A DNA stretch of 64,000 nucleotides from Microbacterium galbinum (GTDB lineage: Bacteria; Actinomycetota; Actinomycetes; Actinomycetales; Microbacteriaceae), in the NCBI RefSeq assembly GCF_023091225.1, contig NZ_JAHWXM010000001.1, forward strand, positions 2,170,001 through 2,234,000, written 5' to 3'. Each line of letters opens with the position of its first letter. Within the stretch, counting starts at the first letter, position 1. Both the position numbers and the translations under genes were made by a program. The notes beneath the pieces were generated by a model, which was not told the origin of the DNA, ran no database searches, and worked only from the letters and a program-made list of their open reading frames with translations. Shown in pieces: positions 41,231 through 50,098 of the stretch.

Positions 41231-42649
41231 ATGACATCAGACGCCGCGGCTCCCCTCGACAGGGTCGAACGCGGTCATCTGCTCGACGCGTGGGTGGAGG
41301 TGCGGCGGCGGATCGCCGAGCTCGAAGCGCAGGCGACCGCGTTGCTGGGCGAGCGGATCGGCGAGCACGATGCGGAGGTCGCGGAGCATCCGTATCACCG
41401 CGATGCGATCTACCGGTCGATGATCGCGGAGTACTCCGCGGCGGGACACCTGTCGCGGGGTGCGGTGGAGTTCGCGTTCTCCGACGCGCTGGCTCTGCAG
41501 AGCATGCCGGCGGTCGAGGGGGCGTTCACCGCGGGACGAGTGACCGCCGCGCACGTGCGCGAAATGGTGAGAGCAGCGTCCGTGGTGCGCGAGGCGGTGC
41601 GCAACGGTCGGGCGGATGCCGCGGTGCTGGGCCTCTACGAGACCGCAGTACTCGTGGTCGCCGAAGCCGACTCGCCCGCCCGCACCCGCGCGCACGCCCG
41701 GCAGGTCGCCGCGGCCCTCGCCGGTGAGACGCTCCTCGAACGGCACCGACGAGCAGCCTCCGAACGCAGTGTGACCGTGCGGTCGCTCGACGACGGACTC
41801 GCCCTGCTCACCGCGGTACTGCCCGAGACGCTCGCCGTGGCGATCCAGGACCGCATCACGCGCATGGCACGAGAGGTGATCCGGGCCCGCGATGACGCAC
41901 CCGCACCGACGTTCCTCGACGGCGAAGATCCGGAAGACGTGATCCTGCCCGAACACATCGCGCCGGACGACCCGCTCGCCGGTGTCATCTTCGGCGAGGA
42001 CTCCACTTTCACCATCGACCCACTCGCATCACCTGCGGCTCCCGAGAGCATCAGTGTTCCTGACGACGAGCGGACCATCGATCAGGTCCGGGCCGACCTG
42101 TTCAGCGACCTGCTGCTCGCAGCCTCGCCCAGTCCCGCACTCGGCAACGACCTCGACGGCGTCGAGGCACGCATCCAGGTGACGATCGCCGCGACCACCC
42201 TCGCCGGACTCGACGACCACCCTGCCGAACTCGACGGCCACGGCCCCCTCGACCCCGACATCGCCCGCGCCCTTGCCGGCCGCAACAACGGCTGGAGCCG
42301 TCTGTTCCTCGACGCCAGTGGCATGGTCACCGAAACCGACACCTACACTCCCACCGAGGGCATGCGCCGATACCTTCGCGCGAGGGATCAACACTGCCGC
42401 TTCCCCGGATGCCGGATGCCGGTCCACCGATGCGAGATCGACCACAACCACGACCATGCCAAGGGCGGCAGAACGGCGATCGACAACCTCGCCCACTTCT
42501 GCAGGAGTCACCACCAGCTCAAACATCCCGACATCGACTCCGACCACCGTTGGACCGCGCGCTCCAGACCCGACGGCACCATCGAGTGGACCAGCCCTCT
42601 CGGCCGCATCCACGCCGACCGCGCTCCGCGACGCGTGATGTTCGTCTAG
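41231..42649 (+). CDS. DUF222/13E12-type HNH endonuclease domain protein (472 aa)
   Basis: The N-terminal helical DUF222 region (~1-250; AVEFAFSDALALQSMP, AFTAGRVTAAHVREMV) and the C-terminal HNH motif (RDQHCRFPGCRMPVHRCEID, then HNHDHAKGG and LAHFCRSHHQLKH) are typical of the family found in many copies in actinobacteria, mycobacterial 13E12 included. Two CxxC-type pairs should hold zinc. Its cellular role is not settled; DNA damage response or mobile-element links have been proposed for relatives. The leaderless ATG lies six bases after TAAACT, overlapped by a LexA-like box. Confidence 0.88.
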   Translation: MTSDAAAPLDRVERGHLLDAWVEVRRRIAELEAQATALLGERIGEHDAEVAEHPYHRDAIYRSMIAEYSAAGHLSRGAVEFAFSDALALQSMPAVEGAFTAGRVTAAHVREMVRAASVVREAVRNGRADAAVLGLYETAVLVVAEADSPARTRAHARQVAAALAGETLLERHRRAASERSVTVRSLDDGLALLTAVLPETLAVAIQDRITRMAREVIRARDDAPAPTFLDGEDPEDVILPEHIAPDDPLAGVIFGEDSTFTIDPLASPAAPESISVPDDERTIDQVRADLFSDLLLAASPSPALGNDLDGVEARIQVTIAATTLAGLDDHPAELDGHGPLDPDIARALAGRNNGWSRLFLDASGMVTETDTYTPTEGMRRYLRARDQHCRFPGCRMPVHRCEIDHNHDHAKGGRTAIDNLAHFCRSHHQLKHPDIDSDHRWTARSRPDGTIEWTSPLGRIHADRAPRRVMFV

Positions 42650-42704
42650 CGCGTGCTCTCTGCCTGACGCGTGCTCTCTGCCTGACGCGTGCTCCCCGTA
42701 TGGC
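42633..42704. repeat. 18-bp tandem repeat over the HNH gene stop
   Basis: Units of 18 bases starting GCGTG: 42633-42650 (degenerate, carries the TAG stop), 42651-42668 and 42669-42686 (identical, GCGTGCTCTCTGCCTGAC) and 42687-42704 (degenerate). The rest of the gap to 42821 holds no gene. Confidence 0.8.
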
Positions 42705-42821
42705 GCGTGCTGCGCGCGTCCCTCGACCCCGCGCGTCCCTCGACCCCCCACACCTCATCGACGCCGAGCGCATCACGCGCCTCATCGACGTCACGCGGGG
42801 CCGATCCGCCGCGACTCTCGG

Positions 42822-43562
42822 TCAGTCGCCGACGACGAGCCCCGCACGGTGCGCCAGGATCACGGCGTGGATGCGGTCGCGAGCACCGAGCTTGGCGAGC
42901 ACGCGGCCGACGTGCGTCTTGACCGTCGACTCCGTCACGAAGAGGGTGTCGCCGATCTCGGCATTGCTGAGACCCCGGGCGAGAGCGAGGAAGACGTCGC
43001 GCTCGCGGTCGGTGAGCGACTCGAGAAGAGAGGCGGCCGCATCTCCCCGGTCGGCGGCAACCTCCACCCCCGCCACTGAGGTAGGCGAGGCGGGCGCGAC
43101 ACCCGAGACACCCGAGACACCCGAGACACCGAGTGTCGGGGTCACGTGCTGCAGCAGCATCCGGGTGATCCGCGGCGACAGGGCCGCGTCGCCGCGATGC
43201 ACCGCGCGCAGCGCCGAGAGCAACTCGTGCCGCTGCACGTCCTTGAGCAGGAATCCGCTCGCCCCCGCGCGGATCGCCCCGAAGGCGTATTCGTCGAGGT
43301 CGAAGGTCGTCAGCACGAGAACGCGGGTCTGCGGATGCCGGTGCACGATCTGCTCGGTCGCGGCGATGCCGTCGAGCCCGGGCATCCGGATGTCCATGAG
43401 CACGAGGTCGGGCTGCAGCACCGCGGCCTGGGCGATCGCCACCTCGCCGTCGCCGGCCTCGCCGACGACCTCGATGTCGTTCTCGGCTTCGAGAACCATC
43501 CGGAATCCGAGACGGATGAGCTGCTGATCGTCGACCAGCAGCACCCTGATCTTCTCGGTCAT
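42822..43562 (-). CDS. NarL/FixJ-family response regulator (246 aa)
   Basis: Receiver domain (1-~120): VLLVDDQQ acidic pair, phospho-acceptor Asp in LVLMDIRMPG, VLVLTTFD and GFLLKDV. A linker with GVSGVSGVSGV repeats (~148-158) joins a LuxR helix-turn-helix (LTDRERDVFLALARGLSN, then DTLFVTESTVKTHVGRVL). The partner kinase gene overlaps by four bases (ATGA 43559-43562). The kinase plus regulator sit beside an ABC-2 transporter, a frequent arrangement for envelope-stress or drug-response systems. Confidence 0.93.
   Translation of the reverse strand: MTEKIRVLLVDDQQLIRLGFRMVLEAENDIEVVGEAGDGEVAIAQAAVLQPDLVLMDIRMPGLDGIAATEQIVHRHPQTRVLVLTTFDLDEYAFGAIRAGASGFLLKDVQRHELLSALRAVHRGDAALSPRITRMLLQHVTPTLGVSGVSGVSGVAPASPTSVAGVEVAADRGDAAASLLESLTDRERDVFLALARGLSNAEIGDTLFVTESTVKTHVGRVLAKLGARDRIHAVILAHRAGLVVGD
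43101..43127. repeat. 9-bp coding tandem repeat in the response-regulator linker
   Basis: Three perfect ACCCGAGAC units encoding the VSG tripeptide repeats between the receiver and DNA-binding domains, with a partial fourth. Confidence 0.8.
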
Positions 43563-44836
43563 GCGTCCTCCTGTGTGAGCGGGAGTTCGGCCCGCAGCAT
43601 CCATCGTCCTCCGTCGACCGGGCCGTGCGCGATCGTGCCCCGCACGTGCGCGACGCGCTCGTCGAGGCCGCGCAGCCCGAAGCCGGGGGAATCGCCCGGC
43701 TCCGTCACCCCGTCGTTCACGATCTCGACGCTCACGGCGTCGGCCCGGTGCTCGACGCGCACGGTGATCGCGGTCGCGCTCGGAGCGTGACGCATCGCGT
43801 TCGTCACCCCCTCCTGCACGATCCGCGACAGCGCATGGTCGATGGGTGCGGACACCGTCACGGGTGTTCCCGATGCGGTCAGGCTGATCGGGTACCCCGC
43901 GCGCTGAGCCGCCGCCACCGTCTCTTCGGGCGACGGGGCGGTGAGGGGCGCCAGCGGAAGAGGACTCGTGTCGTCGCGGAGCACCCCGAGCATCGCCCGC
44001 ATCTCGGTGAGAGCCGTGCGGGCGGTCTGGGCCGTCGCGGTCGATGCGACGCGGGCCTGCTCGCGATCGGCCGTCGCCGCCGCCCCCTCCGACAGCGCGA
44101 CGATCACGGTGAGCGAGTGCGAGACGATGTCGTGCATCTCGCGGGCGATGCGCGCCCGCTCGGCGGCGGCGGCGAGCTGCGCCTGCTGATCGCGCTCGAC
44201 GAGCAGCTGCCGCGATCGGTCGATGATCGCGTCGAGATAGCGCTTGCGCCCGCCCACGTTGACGCCGATGAGGGTGCCGATCAGACCGAAGATGACCGCA
44301 CCGATCACGGCGTTCGCGGCGTCGGCGAACCCCAGCTCGCCGCCGAGCACGAAGGCGCCTCCCCAGACGACGAGCGCCCCCAGGGCGACCCCGAATCCGA
44401 TCCACGCCGCGCGGGACGAGCCGTACACGGCGAGCGCGTAGGCGGTGACCAGGATGAGCGGAGTGCCGCCCGGCAGGATGCCGACCACGAACAGCGCTTG
44501 CAGCGCGAACGACAGCACGAACGGCACGAGCGGATGCCGACGCCGCCAGAACAGGGCCACGCACGCGGCCAGCACCCCGGCCAGCGCGATGATCGAGAGC
44601 ACGATGCCCGCGGGGTCCGGGATGCTGGTGCGCACGCTGCTCGCCGGCGTCAGCGTGAGGAACAGGCAGAGCAGCGCGATGACCGCATCGCCCACGACGG
44701 GGTGCCGCGCCCAGAAGCGCCGGAACACCCCGGGCGGACGCGGCAGCCGCAGCTCCTCGTCGTCCCGGGCCGAGACCCGGGCCGAGGCCCGAGCCGGGGC
44801 TCGGACCGAGGCGCTGCGGCTGCGCGTCGTGATCAC
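43559..44836 (-). CDS. NarL-type sensor histidine kinase (425 aa)
   Basis: About six membrane helices in the N-terminal half, then a HisKA_3 dimerisation helix with the phospho-histidine in RIAREMHDIVSHSL, and an HATPase_c domain (N-box EGVTNAMRHA, G-box GFGLRGLDERV). No extracellular sensor domain is present, so the signal is probably read within the membrane. The stop overlaps the response-regulator start. It lies 10 bases after the transporter permease stop in the same direction, so the four genes 46573 to 42822 may be one operon. Confidence 0.92.
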   Translation of the reverse strand: MITTRSRSASVRAPARASARVSARDDEELRLPRPPGVFRRFWARHPVVGDAVIALLCLFLTLTPASSVRTSIPDPAGIVLSIIALAGVLAACVALFWRRRHPLVPFVLSFALQALFVVGILPGGTPLILVTAYALAVYGSSRAAWIGFGVALGALVVWGGAFVLGGELGFADAANAVIGAVIFGLIGTLIGVNVGGRKRYLDAIIDRSRQLLVERDQQAQLAAAAERARIAREMHDIVSHSLTVIVALSEGAAATADREQARVASTATAQTARTALTEMRAMLGVLRDDTSPLPLAPLTAPSPEETVAAAQRAGYPISLTASGTPVTVSAPIDHALSRIVQEGVTNAMRHAPSATAITVRVEHRADAVSVEIVNDGVTEPGDSPGFGLRGLDERVAHVRGTIAHGPVDGGRWMLRAELPLTQEDA

Positions 44837-44846
44837 TCGCCAGACT

Positions 44847-45665
44847 CTACGCGTCGCGAGTGCGCAGCACGCCCCACGCGATGAGCAGCGTCGCGACGAC
44901 CCAGGCGCCGAGCGTCAGGTACGCGACGGGCGTCTCGAGCGGTCCGCCCGAGAGGATGAGGCTCTGCGCCGCCGAGGAGGGCAGGTACATCCCGGCATCC
45001 GATACCCACTTCCAGGCCTCGCCGGCGATCGAGAACATGCTCGCCACGATCGGCAGCACGAACAGCAGACCGACGGTCGCCGCGATCGCCCCGGCGCCCG
45101 AGCGCAGGATGAACCCGAAGGCGACACCGATCAGCGCGAACACGGCCATCGAGAGCGACGCCGTGAGGATCGGCCCGAACGACAGGTCGAAGTCCGACCA
45201 GTCGATGCCCTGGTCGCGACCGGCCACGACGGCCGACACGGCAGCCGCCGTGATGCCGAAGATGATCAGCGACGACACGAAGAGGAACACCGCGAGCACG
45301 ACCGACTTGGCCGCCAGCACCGAGCCGCGACCCGGGTTGGCGGTGAGCGTCGAACGGATCATGCCCGTCGAGTACTCGCCGGTGACCGAGATGGCACCGA
45401 GGATGCCGGCGAGCAGCATCGTGAACTGGATCGGCGAGACGACCGCCTGGATCGGCTCGAAGCCGGGCATGTCGACGGCCGAGGCGAAGAGCACCGCGAT
45501 GCCGATGGTGAGGGCCGCGGCGATCGCGATCGACCACCAGGTGGAGCGCACCGTGGTGAGCTTGATCCACTCGCCGCGCAGCGCGCGCAGGAAGGTCAGG
45601 CGGTAGCGGGTGTCGACCTGGTGCGGCACGGCGGAGCGGGGCGGGGTGAGGGCCGGGGCGGTCAT
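44847..45665 (-). CDS. ABC-2-type transporter permease (272 aa)
   Basis: Six hydrophobic segments and the ABC-2 opening pattern (FLRALRGEWIKLTTVRSTWW; GEYSTGMIRSTLTANPGR). The start overlaps the ATPase stop by four bases. It is an exporter half of unknown cargo; neighbours suggest peptide or drug export linked to the two-component system. Confidence 0.9.
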   Translation of the reverse strand: MTAPALTPPRSAVPHQVDTRYRLTFLRALRGEWIKLTTVRSTWWSIAIAAALTIGIAVLFASAVDMPGFEPIQAVVSPIQFTMLLAGILGAISVTGEYSTGMIRSTLTANPGRGSVLAAKSVVLAVFLFVSSLIIFGITAAAVSAVVAGRDQGIDWSDFDLSFGPILTASLSMAVFALIGVAFGFILRSGAGAIAATVGLLFVLPIVASMFSIAGEAWKWVSDAGMYLPSSAAQSLILSGGPLETPVAYLTLGAWVVATLLIAWGVLRTRDA

Positions 45666-46573
45666 GCGATCTCCTTCGTCCGGTACTCGACGGCCTCGCC
45701 GGTGAGCGCGAGGTACGCGTCCTCCAGCGATCCGGTGGTCGGGGTGAGTTCGTGCAGGGCGACGCCCCGCTCGGCGGCGAGGTCGCCGATGCGCGCGGCG
45801 GGCAGGCCCGTGATGTCGAACAGATCGGGTGCGGTGCTCACGATCTCGACGTCGGGCCCCGCCACGAGCTGTGCGAGTGCCGCACCGTGCGGGGTGCGCA
45901 CGCGCACGCGGTTCGTGGTCCAGGCCCGCACGAGGTCTTCGAGCGGAGCATCCGCCAGCACCTTGCCGCGCCCCATCACGATGACGTGGTCGGCGGTCTG
46001 CGCCATCTCGCTCATGAGGTGGCTCGAGAGCAGCACGGTGCGTCCCTCGGATGCCGCGTGCCGCACGAACTGACGCACCCAGCGCACACCCTCGGGGTCG
46101 AGACCGTTGACCGGCTCGTCGAGGATGAGCGTGTGCGGGTCGCCGAGCAGCGCCGACGCGATGCCGAGGCGCTGCCCCATGCCGAGCGAGAACTTGCCCG
46201 CGCGCTTGCGGGCGACCGATCCGATGCCGGCGAGGTCGATGACCTCATCGACGCGCGACGCGGGGATGCCGTGGGTCGCCGCCATCGCGCGCAGGTGGTT
46301 GCGGGCGGTGCGGCCGGTGTGCACGGCCTTCGCGTCGAGCAGCACGCCCACCTCGGTGAGCGGAGCCCCGAGCTTGCGGTACTCGCGGCCGCCGACGGTC
46401 GTGCGGCCCGACGTGGGGCGGTCGAGCCCGACGATCATCCGCATCGTGGTCGACTTGCCCGCACCGTTGGGCCCGAGGAAGCCGGTGACGGCTCCGGGCT
46501 TGATCGTGAACGACACGTCATCGACGGCCGTCTTGTCTCCGAACCTCTTCGTGAGGCCTTCTGCTGTGATCAT
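45662..46573 (-). CDS. ABC transporter ATP-binding protein (303 aa)
   Basis: Walker A GPNGAGKST, signature SLGMGQRLGIA (SLGMG replacing LSGGQ, common in this class), Walker B LILDEPVNGLD and H-loop LLSSHLMSEM, followed by a ~75-residue C-terminal domain typical of drug/bacitracin-type ABC ATPases. ATG 46573 is preceded by TAGCGT seven bases upstream with GGAG between, so it may be nearly leaderless. A longer upstream frame is not supported. Confidence 0.92.
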   Translation of the reverse strand: MITAEGLTKRFGDKTAVDDVSFTIKPGAVTGFLGPNGAGKSTTMRMIVGLDRPTSGRTTVGGREYRKLGAPLTEVGVLLDAKAVHTGRTARNHLRAMAATHGIPASRVDEVIDLAGIGSVARKRAGKFSLGMGQRLGIASALLGDPHTLILDEPVNGLDPEGVRWVRQFVRHAASEGRTVLLSSHLMSEMAQTADHVIVMGRGKVLADAPLEDLVRAWTTNRVRVRTPHGAALAQLVAGPDVEIVSTAPDLFDITGLPAARIGDLAAERGVALHELTPTTGSLEDAYLALTGEAVEYRTKEIA

Positions 46574-46769
46574 GTGCTCCACGCTACGAGCGGCGGAGAC
46601 CCCAGCGCATCCGCCGCAGGTACCGTCTTGCGGATGACCGGCGTACGACCTGCGGAGGATGCCCCGAGTCCCACCCGCCGCGCCTGTCAGGAATCCGTCG
46701 TACGTGCAAAGAGAGGGGCGCGCGAGCACACGACCCGCGCTGTAGCGTCGCTCGCGGAGGGGGGAGACC

Positions 46770-46982
46770 GTGCAACGACTCGTGTGGGTGATGCTGCTGG
46801 TGCTGGGTCTCGCGGCGGTGGCGACCGCCGTGGTGCTGCGGCTGTGGACTCTCCGGCATCCGCTGATCGACGCCGAACCGGTGCCGACCCTGCTCGTCGC
46901 CGTCTTCTTCCTCGGCCTCGCGATCGTCGTCGTCGCGACGATAGGCAACGTCGTGCTCACGGCGATCGATCGCCGCGCATGA
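46770..46982 (+). CDS. Small two-helix membrane protein (70 aa)
   Basis: Two hydrophobic helices (VWVMLLVLGLAAVATAVVL and TLLVAVFFLGLAIVVVATIG) joined by a short polar loop, ending IDRRA. GTG start after GGAGGGGGGAG; TAGCGT further upstream gives a plausible -10. No known family recognised. Confidence 0.65.
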   Translation: MQRLVWVMLLVLGLAAVATAVVLRLWTLRHPLIDAEPVPTLLVAVFFLGLAIVVVATIGNVVLTAIDRRA

Positions 46983-47164
46983 CCCCGAAGAGAAGTGTGT
47001 AAGGAATCGACCGTTCGAGCCAAAGAGCGGATGCGGCCGCTCCGCGCCCCCGATCGATACTGAGAGTCGGGGGGCCGGCTCGTGCGCCCCGTCGAGGGGC
47101 TGACACGGGGCGCACGAGTGCTTCCTCCCGGTACCGTGAGGGAGCAGGGAAGAGACGGAGCGGG

Positions 47165-47809
47165 GTGGCGATGCGTCTGCGATCGGACCCTCGCGCGCGC
47201 CTGCGCGTCGTGCTCGCCGAGGTCGACGGCCGGATCGCGCGCGAACGCCCTCACGCCACTCGAACGAGAGCGACGGGTGCGAGTGGCGCGACGGGCGCAC
47301 CGGGCGCCCCGGCACCGCGGAGCAAGGCCGTCGCCTTCCGCATCCTGTTCGACGAGCACCTGCCCCGGGTGCGGCGTCACCTCTCGTGCTTCCTCGACGA
47401 CCGGAGCGAGGTCGAGGAGATCGCCGCCGACGTCTTCGTCGTGGCGTGGAAGAAGCTCCAGCCCGAGAATCCGATGGGGATCACCTGGCTGATCCGCACG
47501 GCCGACAACAAGCTGCGCGACGCCGCCCGGCGCGATCGTTCGAAGCGCCGGGCGATCGACGCACTCACTCGTGGCCTGCAGGAGACCTCCGACGCACTGC
47601 ATCCGCTCGAAGCCCTCGCCCTGCGCGAGGCGATCGTCACCCTGAGCGCCCGCGAACGCCAGGTCGTCGTGCTCACGTACTGGGACGAGCTCAGCGCCGG
47701 GGAGGTGGCGCAGGTGCTCCGGTGCAGCGCGGCCGCGGTCTGGACGACGCTCACCCGCGCACGCGCCAAACTGCGCCGGCAGCTCGAGGCGAAGGAGGCG
47801 GACGCATGA
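47165..47809 (+). CDS. ECF sigma factor (214 aa)
   Basis: Region 2 at ~55-120 (FDEHLPRVRRHLSCFLDDR, EEIAADVFVVAWKKL, LIRTADNKLRDAARRD) and region 4 at ~145-205 (LSARERQVVVLTYWDELSA, EVAQVLRCSAAAVWTTLTRA). A low-complexity GASGATGAPGAP stretch lies before region 2. GTG 47165 has GGAG four bases upstream; ATG 47171 is an alternative. It ends in an ATGA overlap with the CU044_5270-like gene, the usual partner in actinobacteria. Unrelated in detail to the two sigma factors of the surface island. Confidence 0.9.
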   Translation: MAMRLRSDPRARLRVVLAEVDGRIARERPHATRTRATGASGATGAPGAPAPRSKAVAFRILFDEHLPRVRRHLSCFLDDRSEVEEIAADVFVVAWKKLQPENPMGITWLIRTADNKLRDAARRDRSKRRAIDALTRGLQETSDALHPLEALALREAIVTLSARERQVVVLTYWDELSAGEVAQVLRCSAAAVWTTLTRARAKLRRQLEAKEADA

Positions 47810-48792
47810 CCCTCACCGACGACCGGCTCGACGAGCTCTTCGCGCTCGCGCACCCCTCTCCCGCCCGCGAGACCGCGCTGCGCGCTCAGGACATCGCCCT
47901 GCGGGAGCGGATCATCCGCGGCGACGTCGCCCCGCGGCGAGCGCCGCACCGGCGCGGGATCTGGGCGGCCGGTCTGACCACCGCCGTCGCCGCCTGCGCG
48001 ATCGTCGCACTGATCGCCGTGAACGTGCTCGCTCCCGACCAGCGGGCGGTCGCCCTCACCCCGCCGCCCCTCATCTATACGGATGCCGAGCCGCTCGACG
48101 CGGTGCTCGCCGATGCGCACGCGGCGCTCGCTGACGGCGACGGACCGGTGCAGGCACCGCATGTGGAGCTCGTGACCTGGGGGTGGAGCATCGACATGTC
48201 GGAGAAGAACATCGAGGTGATCCCGCAGGACGTCACGATCGACTGGACGCTCGGCGAGGGCGGCGTCACGACGATCGTCGCCGGCGAGCCCTACTGGGAG
48301 GACGGCGAGCGACCCGCCGGCCTCGGCGAGAGTCCGTACGAGCCGGGGGAGCTGATCGACCGCGTCACGATGACGCCCGAGCAGTTCAACATCCCGCCCG
48401 CCACGGCCGCACTCGACGGGTCGAGTCCCGACGAGCTGAAGGCCGCGCTCGCCCCCTATCTGAGCGAAGATCCGGCGCCGACGTCGGGAGAACTCGGGGC
48501 GGCCATCGTCTCGTTGATGTCGCAGTGGACGCTCACCGACGCGCAGCACGCGACCCTCCTCGACATGCTCGTCGATGCCGGCGGGGTGACCGTGCTCGGC
48601 CGCACGACCGATCGACTCGGGCGCGACGTGGTGGGCCTCGAGGTCGCCGAACCGTCCAACCCGCTCTACCGGCTCACCGTGCTCGTCTCACGCGAGACCG
48701 GGCGCATCGTCGGCACCGAGGACGAGCTCACCGAACCCCTCGACTTCATCCCGGCGGGCGTGACCGGCTACACGCTCTGGGACGAGGGGTAG
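47806..48792 (+). CDS. CU044_5270-like membrane-anchored protein, partner of the ECF sigma (328 aa)
   Basis: A ~50-residue cytoplasmic N-terminus (LDELFALAHPSPARE) is followed by one membrane helix (~52-74) and a ~250-residue exposed domain (PEQFNIPPATAALDG, LLDMLVDAGGVTVLGRT, ending GYTLWDEG). Size, layout and coupling to an ECF sigma gene match the CU044_5270 group, presumed regulators of their sigma factor. No zinc motif is seen. The final 39 bases, including the stop, recur at 50023-50061. Confidence 0.8.
   Translation: MTLTDDRLDELFALAHPSPARETALRAQDIALRERIIRGDVAPRRAPHRRGIWAAGLTTAVAACAIVALIAVNVLAPDQRAVALTPPPLIYTDAEPLDAVLADAHAALADGDGPVQAPHVELVTWGWSIDMSEKNIEVIPQDVTIDWTLGEGGVTTIVAGEPYWEDGERPAGLGESPYEPGELIDRVTMTPEQFNIPPATAALDGSSPDELKAALAPYLSEDPAPTSGELGAAIVSLMSQWTLTDAQHATLLDMLVDAGGVTVLGRTTDRLGRDVVGLEVAEPSNPLYRLTVLVSRETGRIVGTEDELTEPLDFIPAGVTGYTLWDEG
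48754..48792. repeat. 39-bp direct repeat, copy 1 (3' end of the CU044_5270-like gene)
   Basis: Identical over 39 bases to 50023-50061; flanking bases differ on both sides. The repeats bracket the 400-aa gene. Confidence 0.9.
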
Positions 48793-48829
48793 GGCGCGGA
48801 GTGCTCGCAGCCCCTGCGAGGATGTATCC

Positions 48830-50032
48830 ATGAGCATCGATTCGGCGGTGACGGCGCGGCTCGCGCGCGACATCCGCGCCCTCCGCGCCGGAGGCACCCG
48901 CGGCATCGAGACCGAGCCGTGGGTGCTGGTGTCGGTCGTCGCGTACCTCCGTGCGATCCCCGAATCCGGCGTCGCTCTCCGTTCGGTTCCCTCCGGCATC
49001 CTCGCCCGTGCCGGCGCGCCCCGTGCCGATGTCGACCGGCTGATCGCCGCCTGGGTGCCCGACATCCCCCGCACGTTCCCGGCGTCGTCCGACGCCCGCG
49101 AGACGCTCCTGCGCAGCCACGCGTCGCTCCTGTTCTCGTCGAACGTCATCCGTCTGATCGAGACGGATGACGACGAGCTCACCGCCGTCGTCGACCCCGC
49201 GTTCCGGAGCGAGGTCGGCGACATCAACGACCTCTCTCTGCCGGATCACGTCCTGGCGGACCTGTCTCCTGCCGCACACTCCGCCGACACCTACCTCGCC
49301 GCGACGATCGCCCCGTCGACCGATCCGTCACCGCACATCGCGTTCGCGGCATTCGCCTGGCCGACGCAGATCACGGCGGCACTGCATGCGCTGCTCACGG
49401 GTCCGGCATCCGACAGCCTGATCGGTGCCGTGCTCGGCATGTGCCGCGCCCTCGAACTCCGCGGGATGGAGGAGCGCGCCGTGACGGTGATCCGCGGGCT
49501 CGACCTCACGACCGACAACCCCTACGCGACCGTGCAGGCCGCGGAGTATCTGCTCTGGGCGGGCTCTCATGTCGACGAGGCCGCCGATGCCGTCCGGCGG
49601 TGCGCGGCCGCGACGCGCATCAGCGGATTCCGCGGCAACCCGCAGCGCGACGCTTACGCGCGGCTGGCACTGACCTATCGCGGCGTTTTCACCGCCGACG
49701 AGGCCCTGTCGTTCCTGCACGACGCCCAGCACGACAGCGGCGCGAACCGGAACGGCGTCGCGAAGATGCTCGCGTGGATCGACCGTCCGTGGGCGCTGCG
49801 CGAGCTGAGGCCCGCCGTCGACGACGACAGCGACCCGCTGCAGATCGTCCGAGCCGCGGAGCGCTCCCTGCGAGGTGAGCGCCGCCCGAGCGACTCCCCC
49901 CGGCCGCACGACGACGAGGAGTGGACGGCGCAGCAGTGGGAGGCGAACGACGACCGCCTGCTCGACGCCGGCATCGAGCACGACCGCCCCGTGCTCGAGC
50001 GGATCACCGACCTCAGCGATCCGCGGGCGTGA
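48830..50032 (+). CDS. Hypothetical protein flanked by direct repeats (400 aa)
   Basis: I do not recognise it. It is soluble with no signal sequence; Ala/Arg/Asp-rich helices suggest a helical-repeat fold (AAFAWPTQITAALHALL, VQAAEYLLWAGSHVDEAADA, NPQRDAYARLALTYRGVF). A polar acidic C-terminus contains DDEEWTAQQWE. GAGG is upstream of the ATG. The stop codon (TGA 50030-50032) lies inside the second copy of the 39-bp repeat, so the gene's end was supplied by the duplicated tail of the previous gene. This suggests that the unit 48793-50061 arrived or rearranged by recombination at that tail (inference). Confidence 0.75.
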   Translation: MSIDSAVTARLARDIRALRAGGTRGIETEPWVLVSVVAYLRAIPESGVALRSVPSGILARAGAPRADVDRLIAAWVPDIPRTFPASSDARETLLRSHASLLFSSNVIRLIETDDDELTAVVDPAFRSEVGDINDLSLPDHVLADLSPAAHSADTYLAATIAPSTDPSPHIAFAAFAWPTQITAALHALLTGPASDSLIGAVLGMCRALELRGMEERAVTVIRGLDLTTDNPYATVQAAEYLLWAGSHVDEAADAVRRCAAATRISGFRGNPQRDAYARLALTYRGVFTADEALSFLHDAQHDSGANRNGVAKMLAWIDRPWALRELRPAVDDDSDPLQIVRAAERSLRGERRPSDSPRPHDDEEWTAQQWEANDDRLLDAGIEHDRPVLERITDLSDPRA

Positions 50033-50061
50033 CCGGCTACACGCTCTGGGACGAGGGGTAG
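50023..50061. repeat. 39-bp direct repeat, copy 2
   Basis: Second copy of the 3' end of the gene at 47806-48792, including its TAG. It supplies an out-of-frame TGA as the stop of the 400-aa gene. Confidence 0.9.
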
Positions 50062-50098
50062 CGCGCGGGCGAAGGCACGCCGTTAGCCTGGTGGGGTT

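Noticed and set aside
42641..42649. CGTCTAG at the HNH gene end as another copy of the shared promoter element
   Set aside because: Only the 7-base core matches, it is on the other strand inside coding sequence, and the GGTGAnnTTCC block is missing.
43107..43137. GAGACACC repeats as a regulatory array
   Set aside because: The repeats are in frame in the response-regulator linker and are explained by the VSG peptide repeats.
46574..47602. Long N-terminal extension of the ABC ATPase frame
   Set aside because: The ABC domain starts right after ATG 46573; the extension is Arg/Ser-rich, antisense to the sigma gene, and without a start signal.
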